DNA of 64,000 bases from Geomonas oryzae (GTDB taxonomy: Bacteria; Desulfobacterota; Desulfuromonadia; Geobacterales; Geobacteraceae): NCBI RefSeq assembly GCF_004117875.1, contig NZ_RAHW01000003.1:514333-578332 (forward strand), read 5' to 3'. Both the position numbers and the translations under genes were made by a program. Positions 1 through 7,515 of the stretch are shown here, piece after piece. Each line of letters begins with the position of its first letter. Positions within the stretch are counted from its first letter, which is position 1. Under the pieces are notes generated by a model, which worked only from the letters and a program-made list of their open reading frames with translations, ran no database searches and had not been told where the DNA came from.

Positions 1-351
1 GGTGAGTGGTGTCGAGCCCAAGAGGGCGACCACGCCCACCGCAACGAGCGCGGAGAGGAGATGTCCCCCCACCAGGTTGCGCGGCTGGGCGAGCGGCGAT
101 TCGTTGGCACCGAAAAGGAGCACGGCCGAGGCACCAAGCGATCCTATCAGGAGCGGGTGACCGAGGAGTCTCGTCACCTCGGCGATGGCCAAAAGCCCCG
201 CGGAGGAGCTGACGAAACTCCAGAAGGCGTAGCGCAGCGTCATCGGACCCCGGATACCGCGGATCGGCGCGCGACACCGCCTCGGGACCCTTGCCAGTCT
301 CTTGCGGATGGCGACCTTGCGTCGCATCACCACCGAGAGGCGTCGTTTCAT
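1..351 (-). CDS. HPP-family integral membrane protein, partial (C-terminus outside window)
   Basis: Reading leftwards from an ATG at 351, the frame stays open to the window edge (117 codons), so the 3' end is missing. After a basic N-terminus (about 37 residues) come hydrophobic segments at about 38-64, 66-82 and 92-112. The stretch GASAVLLFGA, then SPLAQPRNLVGGH, is the conserved core of the HPP family (PF04982). An AGGAGG lies about 10 nt before the ATG. Family knowledge: HPP proteins of cyanobacteria and chloroplasts have been linked to nitrite transport. Lying downstream of nrfA on the same strand, a role in nitrite movement is plausible but inferred. A terminator and a repeat separate it from nrfA, so it probably has its own promoter. 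Confidence 0.8.
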   Translation of the reverse strand, partial: MKRRLSVVMRRKVAIRKRLARVPRRCRAPIRGIRGPMTLRYAFWSFVSSSAGLLAIAEVTRLLGHPLLIGSLGASAVLLFGANESPLAQPRNLVGGHLLSALVAVGVVALLGSTPLT

Positions 352-382
352 GAAATGATTTCCTCCTTAAGGGAATAAAAAA

Positions 383-516
383 GGTTCATCAGGGAATTAC
401 GGGGCGCCGATGGTGTTACTTGTCTAGCAGAGAACATGCCCTAACGTCCCCCCCTTTGCGAAGGGGGAGCCTGCCCCCCGTAGCCTTGGCGAAGGGGGGA
501 CAGGGGGGATTTGCCT
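383..516. repeat. Mosaic intergenic repeat (R1 + R2 units)
   Basis: Positions 383-462 (R1) are closely similar to 24796-24874 and 63796-63875. Positions 454-516 (R2, the CTTTGCGAAGGGGGAGCCTG type) match 49419-49480. The start of R1 resembles the 3' end of the ISL3-type transposase at the right edge of the window. No gene is visible between 352 and 528. Confidence 0.75.
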
Positions 517-528
517 CGGCTTGGAGCA

Positions 529-562
529 ATAAAAAAAAGGGGCAGGGGTTTCCCCCTGCCCC
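529..562 (-). terminator. Rho-independent terminator of nrfA
   Basis: On the minus strand GGGGCAGGGG-GAAA-CCCCTGCCCC is followed by a run of eight T, 14 nt after the nrfA stop codon. It is a textbook intrinsic terminator. Confidence 0.9.
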
Positions 563-575
563 CGGGCAGTGCGGG

Positions 576-2027
576 TTATTTACCCGCGAAGGGGTCCTTG
601 ATCTCGTTCTCGGGCTTGAACATGAGCTTCTTCACGCCACGGTTGTTGACGTACTTGGTGAGTTCCAGGTCGACCTTGGCCGGCACATCCACACCGGCTT
701 TGGCCAGCATCTCCCTCAGCTGCTTGTCTGCCGCGGCCGCGTGGCTCGAGGCGTCGGTGAGCACACGCTGCGCCTCGGACGGGTTGTGGAAGCCGATCGA
801 GTTCTCCGCGCCGATGAAGACCACGCGGTAGAACGCCTCCTCGTAGTGGTCCTTCGCCTCGCCGTAAAGCTTCTTGTCCAGGGTCTTGCCGAAGGACTGC
901 GCCTTGTTGGCCATCTCGAAGAGTTTGGCCACGGTCGCGGTGGCGTAGCCCGAACGGATGTACTGAGACATGACCTTGTCCTGGATGGCGTAGACCTTCT
1001 CGCGCATCTTCTCGGGCGACTCCTCGTGGCACTGCTTGCAGGCCTTCAGGTCGTTCTTCAAAGGGCTCATGATGCGGTGGTCGGAGACCTTCTGCCCGTT
1101 CACCTCGGTCGAGGGCATGTGGCAGTCGGCGCAGCTGACACCCGCCTGCCAGTGCACGCTGTTGTTGGAGAAGAGCTCGAACTCGGGGTGACGGATGAAG
1201 GCAAGCTTGAAGCCGGTGACGCTCTGGGTCCACTCGCCGCTCGGCTTGTTGCTCCTCAACTTCTTGATGATGTTCTCGATGGTGATGCCGCCCCACTTGC
1301 TCCCTTCCCACGGGAAGAAGACGTCGGTCGACTTCATGTGCTCGTCTTTCGGGATGCTGTAGGTGACGTGGCACTGGGCGCAAGCCAGGGTGCGGAGATC
1401 CTGCTGGGTGAGCTTGGACTGGTCGACACCGAGCTTCTCGAGCCCCTTGCCGAGGGTGAAGCCGCGGGAGATCTTGAGGGTCATGGTGCGGTTGTCGTGG
1501 CAGTCGATGCAGGAAACGCCCAGGGTCTGGTTCTCTTTGGGGATCTTGCCGCGGATCTCCTGGTAGGGCTTCGCGAAGTAATCCCTGCCGAGCTGCCCCG
1601 CGAGCGCCGGAGCGTAAGGGGTCTTGCAGGTAAGGCAGGAGCCCCCCGCCTTGTAGCGGCCCGGGTCGACATCGAGCTGGTCCTGAATCATGTAGTAATG
1701 GCCGCGCGGCTCCTTGTACTCGGAACCGAAAGCCCAGCCGTTGTAAAGGAGCGCGAGGAACGGGTACTCGTCAAGCTTGTCCGGGTTCTCCTCCCCCACA
1801 TCCCACCCCTTCTTGTACCTGCTCTTTCCTGCCGGGGTCGGCTCGGAGGTCTGTTTCCAGAGCTGGTACTGTTTCGGGTAGAGCTTGCCCCACTCGGCCG
1901 GATCGACGGCGCCGTCGGCGATCGCCGGGCGTGCATCGGTGACGTCGACCTTCTTCGCTGAGCAGCCGAACCCGGCCAGAGCCAGTCCCGCAACTGTCGT
2001 GACGAGACATCCTCGCAGCATCTTCAT
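576..2027 (-). CDS. nrfA: Pentaheme ammonia-forming cytochrome c nitrite reductase NrfA
   Basis: Reduces nitrite to ammonium with six electrons on the outer face of the cytoplasmic membrane. The 483-aa protein has an N-terminal signal peptide with a Cys at residue 22 but a poor lipobox (GFGC). It has five heme sites: the catalytic CLTCK (131-135), then CIDCH (173), CAQCH (216), CADCH (299) and CKQCH (330). Active-site Arg108 (EPRGH), Tyr223 (CHVTY) and His280 (IRHPE) are present. The Ca-binding residues of the E. coli type are absent: CHVEY is CHVTY, and KxQH is FIRH. This fits the calcium-independent Geobacter class, where an Arg replaces the ion. ATG 2027 follows CAGGAGAACGTA; longer in-frame starts lack a ribosome site. 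No nrfH is visible nearby, so the electron donor is unknown. Confidence 0.95.
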   Translation of the reverse strand: MKMLRGCLVTTVAGLALAGFGCSAKKVDVTDARPAIADGAVDPAEWGKLYPKQYQLWKQTSEPTPAGKSRYKKGWDVGEENPDKLDEYPFLALLYNGWAFGSEYKEPRGHYYMIQDQLDVDPGRYKAGGSCLTCKTPYAPALAGQLGRDYFAKPYQEIRGKIPKENQTLGVSCIDCHDNRTMTLKISRGFTLGKGLEKLGVDQSKLTQQDLRTLACAQCHVTYSIPKDEHMKSTDVFFPWEGSKWGGITIENIIKKLRSNKPSGEWTQSVTGFKLAFIRHPEFELFSNNSVHWQAGVSCADCHMPSTEVNGQKVSDHRIMSPLKNDLKACKQCHEESPEKMREKVYAIQDKVMSQYIRSGYATATVAKLFEMANKAQSFGKTLDKKLYGEAKDHYEEAFYRVVFIGAENSIGFHNPSEAQRVLTDASSHAAAADKQLREMLAKAGVDVPAKVDLELTKYVNNRGVKKLMFKPENEIKDPFAGK

Positions 2028-2098
2028 TACGTTCTCCTGTCGTTGTGATTTTCCCCCGGCAGCTCCGGCCGCAGGAGGGTAACGGATACGGTGATAAG

Positions 2099-2115
2099 AG
2101 CAGCGAACGTGCCAA
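2099..2115 (-). promoter_or_regulatory. Sigma54 (-24/-12) promoter of nrfA
   Basis: Minus strand reads TTGGCACGTTCGCTGCT: a perfect TGGCACG -24 block and a CTGC -12 block with GG and GC exactly 12 nt apart. Predicted start of transcription is near 2089, about 62 nt before the nrfA ATG. The adjacent activator gene has a sigma54-interaction motif. Confidence 0.8.
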
Positions 2116-2188
2116 GCGGCACGCTCGCGTAACATGCGGATGTTGCGATGGATAAGCGACGGGGGCCCCGGTCGGAGCGTGGCGGGGA

Positions 2189-2215
2189 GGTAACACGGCG
2201 TTACCTATCGGTAAC
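2189..2215. promoter_or_regulatory. Candidate upstream activator sites for nrfA (GTTACC/GGTAAC)
   Basis: Three hexamers alternate in orientation: GGTAAC 2189-2194, GTTACC 2200-2205, GGTAAC 2210-2215. The last two form GTTACC-N4-GGTAAC, centred about 118 bp upstream of the predicted sigma54 start, the usual enhancer distance. It overlaps the stop codon of the activator gene. The same palindrome recurs before the activator's own start (3578-3597). Confidence 0.65.
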
Positions 2216-3569
2216 GTTTCATCTTCTTCCATAGGGTCTTGCGGGATATCCCCAGAAGCCGGGCGGCCTCGGTGCGGTTATCCCCCGCCGCCGCGAGCGC
2301 CTGCTCGATCAGCTCGGCCTCCCGGTCGTCCATGCGATCGGCAAGCAGCGATCCCTTTTCCGCCCGGACGGCACGCAAGGTTCCCGGCCCCTCCGCGCTC
2401 CCCCTCAACTCGGGAGGAAGCTCGTCCACGCCGAGGGTATCGCCGCTGCAAAGCGCTGAGGCCCGTTCCATGGCGTTCTTCAGCTCCCTCACGTTCCCCG
2501 GGTAGCGGTGCGCGAGCAGGACCTCCTTAGCCTCCCGTGAGAGCCTGAGCGCCGGGCGCCCCATCTCCCTGCCGAAACGCTTCAGGAAAAGCCCCGCAAG
2601 TGGGAGGATGTCCTCGAGCCGATCGCGCAGCGGAGGGAGCTCGACCGGGATCACGTTCAGGCGGTAGAAGAGGTCCTCGCGGAACTTGCCGTCTGCCACG
2701 TCCTGGCGCAGGTCGCGGTTCGTGGCGGCCACGATGCGCACGTCCACCTGGATCTCCCGGCTCCCCCCCACCCTCTCCACCGTCCTTTCCTGCAGGACGC
2801 GCAAAAGCTTCGCCTGGGCGGCAAGCGGCAGTTCGCCGACCTCGTCCAGGAAGAGGGTGCCGCGATGCGCCTGCTCGAACTTCCCCTTGCGCTCCCTGAG
2901 CGCGCCGGTAAAGGCCCCCTTCTCGTAACCGAAGAGCTCCGACTCGATGAGGCTCTCCGGAAGCGCCGCGCAGTTCACCTTGATAAGGGGCGCGCCGCTG
3001 CGCCTGCTTTTCGCGTGCAGTTCGCGGGCGACAAGCTCCTTGCCCGTGCCGCTCTCGCCGGTGATCAGGATGGTGGAATCGAGGTGCGCGGTCGAGCGGA
3101 TCATCTGGAAGACCGGCTGCATGACCGCGCTGCGGCCGATGAGTCCCCCGAAGGAGACCTCGCTCAAAAGCTGGTCGCGCAGCTCGGAGTTCTCCTCCTT
3201 CAGGTGCTCCCGCTCGGTGATGTCGCGGCTCACCATGAGGGTGCCGACGAAATGCTCCGCCTCGTCACGGATCGGGTAGTAGCTGTTCTCGAAGATGCGC
3301 CCCTTTATCTCCAGGGGACGTGTGTGATAGGCGAGGGTTCCGGCTCTCAGGTTTTCCAGGAGGGCGCCGATGCGGGTCCGTGCCGGGGGTGGGTGTATGG
3401 AGAGGAGGTCGCGTCCGAGGTAGTTCGCGGCGTCTATGCCGCGGATCTGCTCGGCGGCGGCGTTGACGCAGACGATGGTGTTGGTGTGGTCGGCGAAGAC
3501 GATTCCTTCGCCCATGCTGGTCAGGATCGCCCTGAAAATCCCCTCCGTGCCCCCCGCTGCATCTGCCAC
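2205..3569 (-). CDS. PAS-AAA+-Fis sigma54-dependent transcriptional activator
   Basis: Enhancer-binding protein of 454 aa. An N-terminal PAS domain (about 8-120) replaces the usual phospho-receiver. The AAA+ core (about 143-370) shows Walker A GESGTGKE, the sigma54-contact loop GAFTGA and Walker B GTLFLDEVG. A C-terminal Fis-type helix-turn-helix is at about 412-454 (NRTEAARLLGISRKTLW). Start is GTG 3569, preceded by AGGAGG 5 nt away. It lies between a heme sensor kinase and nrfA on the same strand, and nrfA has a sigma54 promoter plus palindromes, so nrfA is its likely target (inference). Without a receiver it may sense a ligand through PAS rather than being phosphorylated. Confidence 0.9.
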   Translation of the reverse strand: MADAAGGTEGIFRAILTSMGEGIVFADHTNTIVCVNAAAEQIRGIDAANYLGRDLLSIHPPPARTRIGALLENLRAGTLAYHTRPLEIKGRIFENSYYPIRDEAEHFVGTLMVSRDITEREHLKEENSELRDQLLSEVSFGGLIGRSAVMQPVFQMIRSTAHLDSTILITGESGTGKELVARELHAKSRRSGAPLIKVNCAALPESLIESELFGYEKGAFTGALRERKGKFEQAHRGTLFLDEVGELPLAAQAKLLRVLQERTVERVGGSREIQVDVRIVAATNRDLRQDVADGKFREDLFYRLNVIPVELPPLRDRLEDILPLAGLFLKRFGREMGRPALRLSREAKEVLLAHRYPGNVRELKNAMERASALCSGDTLGVDELPPELRGSAEGPGTLRAVRAEKGSLLADRMDDREAELIEQALAAAGDNRTEAARLLGISRKTLWKKMKRYR

Positions 3570-3577
3570 GCTGCCTC

Positions 3578-3597
3578 CTGTTACCTTTTGGTAACAG
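3578..3597. promoter_or_regulatory. Perfect palindrome CTGTTACC-TTTT-GGTAACAG before the activator gene
   Basis: A 20-nt perfect inverted repeat (8-bp arms, 4-nt centre) directly abutting the ribosome binding site of the activator. It shares the GTTACC/GGTAAC half-sites found upstream of nrfA. Binding here would block translation or transcription of the activator, so negative autoregulation is likely (inference). Confidence 0.6.
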
Positions 3598-3626
3598 CGA
3601 TAATAGCTTCGTGGCGCAGCGGCGCC

Positions 3627-3640
3627 TTGACCGAAGTCAA
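3627..3640. promoter_or_regulatory. Crp/Fnr-type operator TTGACC-GA-AGTCAA before the activator gene
   Basis: Palindrome TTGACCGAAGTCAA centred about 64 bp upstream of the GTG start at 3569. It is one base different from the sites at 5259-5272 and 27105-27118. Confidence 0.55.
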
Positions 3641-3690
3641 ATCATGGGGATTTCAGCTCCGCGGGGGACCGGACGTTTTTCCGGGACAAA

Positions 3691-5178
3691 CTAGGGGAGT
3701 GAGAAATAGAAGGTTGCGCCGTAACCCGGCTTCGCTTTGCAGTCGATCCTGCCGCCGTGGCGCTCTATGATCCGCTTGACCGTAGCGAGCCCGATGCCGG
3801 TCCCCTCGAACTGCAGCGCGTTTTCAAGACGCCGAAACGCCTCGAACACCCGTGCGGCCTCGGCCTCATCGAAACCGATGCCGTTGTCCCGGACGAAGAA
3901 AAAGGGGCCGTCCTCGCGCCGCTCGAGCCCTACCTCGATCCTGGCCTCCGGGCACAACCCGCTGTACTTCCAGGCGTTCTCCATCAGGTTCTGCAAGACG
4001 ACACGCAAAAGTCCGGCATCCCCGCGCGCCGTCAGCCCGTCGGCGATGACGAAAACCGCCTGCCGCTGCGGCTCGCGTGCCCTCAGTTCGGCCGCCATGT
4101 CCGCGGCAATGGCGGTGAGATCGACGTCGGCGGGGACGAGTTCGTTCCGCGCGATGCGCGCGAACCTGAGCAGCGACGTGATCAGTCCCTCCATCTTCGC
4201 TGTGGAGGCGAGGATCACGTCGGTGTAGGCCCGCGCCTCTTCGCCCTTCTCGCCAAGACTCTCCTTCAACAACTGGCAGTATCCGGATACCGCGGTAAGC
4301 GGGGAACGCAGGTCGTGCGAAACGGTGGAGCAAAAGGCATCCAGATCGCGGTTCGCTGCAGCCAGTTCACCGCTTCGGAAGGAGAGATCGCGGTTCGTTT
4401 CTATCAGGCTCCGCTGCGCCAGGTCGCGCTCGGCGATGGCGAGGCGCAGTCTCCCGGCCCCGAAGTGGATGCCGGCCATGCCAAGTCCCCACAGCAGCAG
4501 GAAGCTTGCGGCGTTCACTTGGTAGGTCTTTTTGGCGATATTCCATAAAGGGGTCATGGGAACCGCGACGCTCAGCCCGCCACGCACCCCGCCCAGCCGG
4601 CACCCCTGCTTTTCATGACATCTAAGGCAAGCCCTCTCGGTCTTTAGCGGCTTCATCAGCCTAAGGTAGCTCCCGCCCGCCATGCGGACCACCGTGCTCT
4701 CCTCTTCGGAGCCGCGCTCGAAGGCAAGCAGCGCACCCCGCTCCCAGTCATCGGGGCGGTTTTGCGGACGCAGCGGGGTGAGACTGGTGATGTGCCCCTT
4801 GACGCCGAACGAATCGGAGGCGAGTTCGAACACCAGACGGCTCATGTAGGAGGGGTTTACCAGGGTGAGGTGGCGACCTGAGGTGGTGATCACGTCCCTC
4901 TCCGGGATCCCGGAAAGGTAGGGGTTGGGCTGGATGCGGTCGCAAACCGGGACGTACACCGCCCCGGAGGCGGCGTTCCAGTGCCGGTAGACCAGGTCGC
5001 GCTGGAAGTTGCTTCTGGCCTGGGTGCGCGCCGTCTCGGCGGCCTGCGACATTTCATGGTGGTAGTTGAATATCAACAGGGTCGCGATGACCAGGGTCCA
5101 GCCGGCCGCGAGTCCCCAGTTGTAGATGGTCAACAGCTGAGGTGTCGTGAAGTGAGCCTGCCTCCGAGCATGGTCCAT
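3691..5178 (-). CDS. Heme-c (DUF3365-type) sensor histidine kinase
   Basis: Membrane sensor kinase of 495 aa. A transmembrane helix (about 21-40) leads into a periplasmic DUF3365/Tll0287-like domain carrying one c-type heme site, CLRCH (about 183-187). A second membrane helix (about 220-240) and a coiled coil follow. Next are HisKA with phospho-acceptor VSHDLRSP (about 289) and an HATPase domain (DNGIGFD, GTGIGLATV). No receiver is attached and no separate response regulator is adjacent. ATG 5178 follows AGGAGGGGGG. The heme suggests redox, NO or O2 sensing, and the nrfA neighbourhood favours nitrogen oxides (inference). A Crp/Fnr-type palindrome lies 81-94 bp upstream. Confidence 0.88.
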   Translation of the reverse strand: MDHARRQAHFTTPQLLTIYNWGLAAGWTLVIATLLIFNYHHEMSQAAETARTQARSNFQRDLVYRHWNAASGAVYVPVCDRIQPNPYLSGIPERDVITTSGRHLTLVNPSYMSRLVFELASDSFGVKGHITSLTPLRPQNRPDDWERGALLAFERGSEEESTVVRMAGGSYLRLMKPLKTERACLRCHEKQGCRLGGVRGGLSVAVPMTPLWNIAKKTYQVNAASFLLLWGLGMAGIHFGAGRLRLAIAERDLAQRSLIETNRDLSFRSGELAAANRDLDAFCSTVSHDLRSPLTAVSGYCQLLKESLGEKGEEARAYTDVILASTAKMEGLITSLLRFARIARNELVPADVDLTAIAADMAAELRAREPQRQAVFVIADGLTARGDAGLLRVVLQNLMENAWKYSGLCPEARIEVGLERREDGPFFFVRDNGIGFDEAEAARVFEAFRRLENALQFEGTGIGLATVKRIIERHGGRIDCKAKPGYGATFYFSLP

Positions 5179-5258
5179 CCCCCCTCCTATCCGGCCACCC
5201 GCATCGGCCGCGGAAAAGTGTCAACGGTACAGCTTGTGGCAGGACGCAGTGACATGCA

Positions 5259-5272
5259 TTGACCAAAGTCAA
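5259..5272. promoter_or_regulatory. Crp/Fnr-type operator TTGACC-AA-AGTCAA before the heme sensor kinase
   Basis: TTGACCAAAGTCAA, extended by flanking A/T to a 16-nt palindrome. It is identical to the site before the octaheme nitrite reductase (27105-27118). Confidence 0.6.
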
Positions 5273-5330
5273 TATAAGCACGTTAAAGGTGGAGACCCTT
5301 CTGAAGTCAGGAGCTCATCGGGGGAAAGCG

Positions 5331-5351
5331 CCGGGAGGGACTCCCTCCCGG
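5331..5351 (-). terminator. Hairpin after the coiled-coil protein gene
   Basis: CCGGGAGGGA-CTCCCTCCCGG forms a near-perfect stem just past the stop at 5357. Only a short T run follows on the minus strand, so it is a moderate terminator candidate. Confidence 0.5.
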
Positions 5352-5356
5352 TAAAC

Positions 5357-5905
5357 TTAGCGGCCTGCCACGGTGGAACGCGCCTTCATTACCTCGTCGC
5401 GGTCCTCGGCCGTAATGATGATCGTCGAGCAGCTTTTGTTGTGCTCGGTGACGGTGGTGTTGAAGGTGGCCCATTGCGCCTTCAGCTTTTCCACATCCTT
5501 TCGGGCCGCCTGCACCATCTTGTTGTGCTCCTCGCTCAGACGGTTGAAGGGGCCGACCTTGGACTCCTTCGCCTCGAGCAGCTTTTTCCTCTGTTCCTGA
5601 AGCGAGGCGGAACGCTTCGCGACTTCCGCAAGCCGGGCCTTGTTGCGCGCGATGTCTTCCTCGAGCCCCTTGCGCAGCGCCTTGATCTTCGCTTCGGACT
5701 CAAGGCACATCCTGTACTGCTCCCTCGTCTTGTCCACGGGGGCACTGCTTGCGTCTTTGACCTCTTTGGCCGGCTCCTGCAAAAGCGTCGCACCATCCAA
5801 CGACGCCACTTTCACCGCGGGAGTTTCCGCCGCCGCAGGCTCGGAAGCGAGCGCGGGGCGCACCAGAAGAGATACTGCCACAAGCGCGAACAGCAAGCGA
5901 TACAT
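5357..5905 (-). CDS. Exported coiled-coil protein of unknown function
   Basis: The 182-aa product begins with a signal peptide (MYRLLFALVAVSLLV, cleavage near ALAS). A low-complexity Ala/Val stretch leads to a long charged helix (about 60-150) rich in Lys, Glu and Arg that should form a coiled coil. Two cysteines, in RMCLESE and KSCSTI, may form a disulfide. ATG 5905 is chosen over the ATG at 5920 because AGGAGG lies between them, 7 nt before 5905. I do not recognise a family; a periplasmic structural or adaptor role is only a guess. Confidence 0.7.
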   Translation of the reverse strand: MYRLLFALVAVSLLVRPALASEPAAAETPAVKVASLDGATLLQEPAKEVKDASSAPVDKTREQYRMCLESEAKIKALRKGLEEDIARNKARLAEVAKRSASLQEQRKKLLEAKESKVGPFNRLSEEHNKMVQAARKDVEKLKAQWATFNTTVTEHNKSCSTIIITAEDRDEVMKARSTVAGR

Positions 5906-5951
5906 CACACACCTCCTCATATCATTGCATTAAAAAATTACTTCCAGTCCC

Positions 5952-7166
5952 CTAGCCCTCGGCAGGGACTCCTTCCGCCTGGGCGAGCAACTCACGCGCC
6001 ACTGCATCATCAGGGTCCAGCATCACCGCCATCTTCAAGAGCTCAAGCGCCTCTTCCCTGCGCCCCAGCTGCAGGCAGGCCTGCCCGAAATCGCGGCGCA
6101 GGTTCGGCAGGGTCGAATTCAGCTGCAGAGCGGTCGCGTAGTGCGTTACCGCCTGTTCGTCGCCAAGGCTCGCCAGGAGGTTCGCCAGGGCAAGATGTGC
6201 TTCGGCGATGGAGGGGTTGGCCTCGATCGCCTTCTCGTAGAGCGCGCGTACCACGGCAACGTCGCTACCGAGCGCCCGCTCCGCAGAGGCAAGGCCGTAG
6301 TAGGCCGGGGCTAGCTTGTCGTTCAGCGCGAGGGCGTCGGAGAACATCTTCCGCGCCGTCTCCAAATCGTCCTTCAACAGGTAGACATAGCCCAGGTTCA
6401 CCTTCACGAGTGGCGCCCCCGGGTCGAGCCTGAGCGCCGTGTTCAGGTGTTCCATCGCCTCGTCGATGCGGTCCGCACGGAGCAGGGCCGCACCGTAGTT
6501 GCAATGGCAGTTAACGTGGGAGGGGACCAGCCTTACCGCCTGTTCGTAAAGGGCCAGGGCCTCTTCGTTGCGCCCGAGGTCCTGCAGGAGGACCGCGTAG
6601 GTGTAGAGAGCACCGAAGTGGTGCGGAGCGTGTTTGATGGCCTCTTTGAGTACCGACTCGGCGTAGTCGTAGATGCGCAGGTCATGCAGCGTGTCGCCGA
6701 GCTTGTGCAGCATGTGCGCGTTGTCAGGCGCAAGGCCCACGGCGATCTCGAAGCATACCGCGCTCTCCTTTACGAACCCCTCCCTTTTAAGGAGATCGCC
6801 GAACGAGACCAGCAGCGCGGTGACATCGCCCACACGCACCGTGACGACGTCTTCGTGCAGCAGGTTCGCCAGTTCCATGGCGATGGTGCGTGAGATGCTC
6901 TCACCGGTCTCGGAGATGCGGGCGCTCAGGTTGCGCAGCCCCTGTACCGCCTCCTCGACTGCGCCGCTGTCGGCCTTGGCGGCGGCGGTGAAGAAAAGGG
7001 CTAGAAAGTCGTTCGCGTCCCTTTGCGTCATGGCCTGATAGGAAGCCAGCGCGGGCTCCAGCTCGCCGCGCACGTGCATCGCGAGCGTCGTGATGAAGTT
7101 GGCGTCAACGACCTTCGTAGCGGTCTTATTATCTTCGTTTCCGAACATCCTGCTGAATATGCCCAT
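5952..7166 (-). CDS. Tetratricopeptide-repeat protein
   Basis: A 404-aa soluble protein made mostly of TPR units. Recurrent elements such as AHMLHKLGDTLHDLRIYDYAESVLKE, NEEALALYEQAVRLVPSH and AEAHLALANLLASLGD are spaced about 34 residues apart from about 140 to the end. The N-terminus (MGIFSRMFGNEDN) is not a signal peptide. ATG 7166 is preceded by GGAGACC; the upstream in-frame extension (to 7334) has no ribosome site. It is divergent from the 982-aa orphan at 7516, which also begins with helical repeats, so they may share a process. Specific partners are unknown. Confidence 0.82.
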   Translation of the reverse strand: MGIFSRMFGNEDNKTATKVVDANFITTLAMHVRGELEPALASYQAMTQRDANDFLALFFTAAAKADSGAVEEAVQGLRNLSARISETGESISRTIAMELANLLHEDVVTVRVGDVTALLVSFGDLLKREGFVKESAVCFEIAVGLAPDNAHMLHKLGDTLHDLRIYDYAESVLKEAIKHAPHHFGALYTYAVLLQDLGRNEEALALYEQAVRLVPSHVNCHCNYGAALLRADRIDEAMEHLNTALRLDPGAPLVKVNLGYVYLLKDDLETARKMFSDALALNDKLAPAYYGLASAERALGSDVAVVRALYEKAIEANPSIAEAHLALANLLASLGDEQAVTHYATALQLNSTLPNLRRDFGQACLQLGRREEALELLKMAVMLDPDDAVARELLAQAEGVPAEG

Positions 7167-7446
7167 GATTGGTCTCCATGCTTGGCAAAGGGCAAGCCGC
7201 AACGGTAGTGTTATTGCGCCGCAAAGGTAATGGATTCTTGAGTCTTTGGCAAGAGTTTGATGCATAACAGCGTCGGAAATCAGCTCTTTTCCAGGCCGGA
7301 AGAGCTTCCAAGTCATGTTGCGCGACCGTTTCAAAGGATAGCCCCGGCTGATGAAGCTATGAAAACCTGATTTGGATATTTCGGCTGCCCGGTGGAAGCA
7401 ACCTCATCGCCCCCACCTGCGTCGATCATTGGGTGAGGGTCGCGAC

Positions 7447-7474
7447 TTGCCGCCGTCCGACCCCGCACTATAAT
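7447..7474 (+). promoter_or_regulatory. Sigma70-type promoter for the 982-aa gene
   Basis: TTGCCG (7447-7452), 16-nt spacer, TATAAT (7469-7474): a perfect -10 box with a moderate -35, 42 nt upstream of the ATG at 7516. Confidence 0.5.
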
Positions 7475-7515
7475 ATGAAATGTTTTTAATTTGATTCCGC
7501 AAGGGGGACGGCTGT

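Noticed and set aside
420..1961. Long plus-strand open frame (513 codons) opposite nrfA
   Set aside because: It is antisense to a complete pentaheme cytochrome with all motifs. High GC keeps the complementary frame open.
1964..2027. NrfA N-terminus as a classic lipoprotein
   Set aside because: The Cys is preceded by Gly-Phe-Gly without Leu at -3, so the lipobox is weak. It is exported, but lipid attachment is not claimed.
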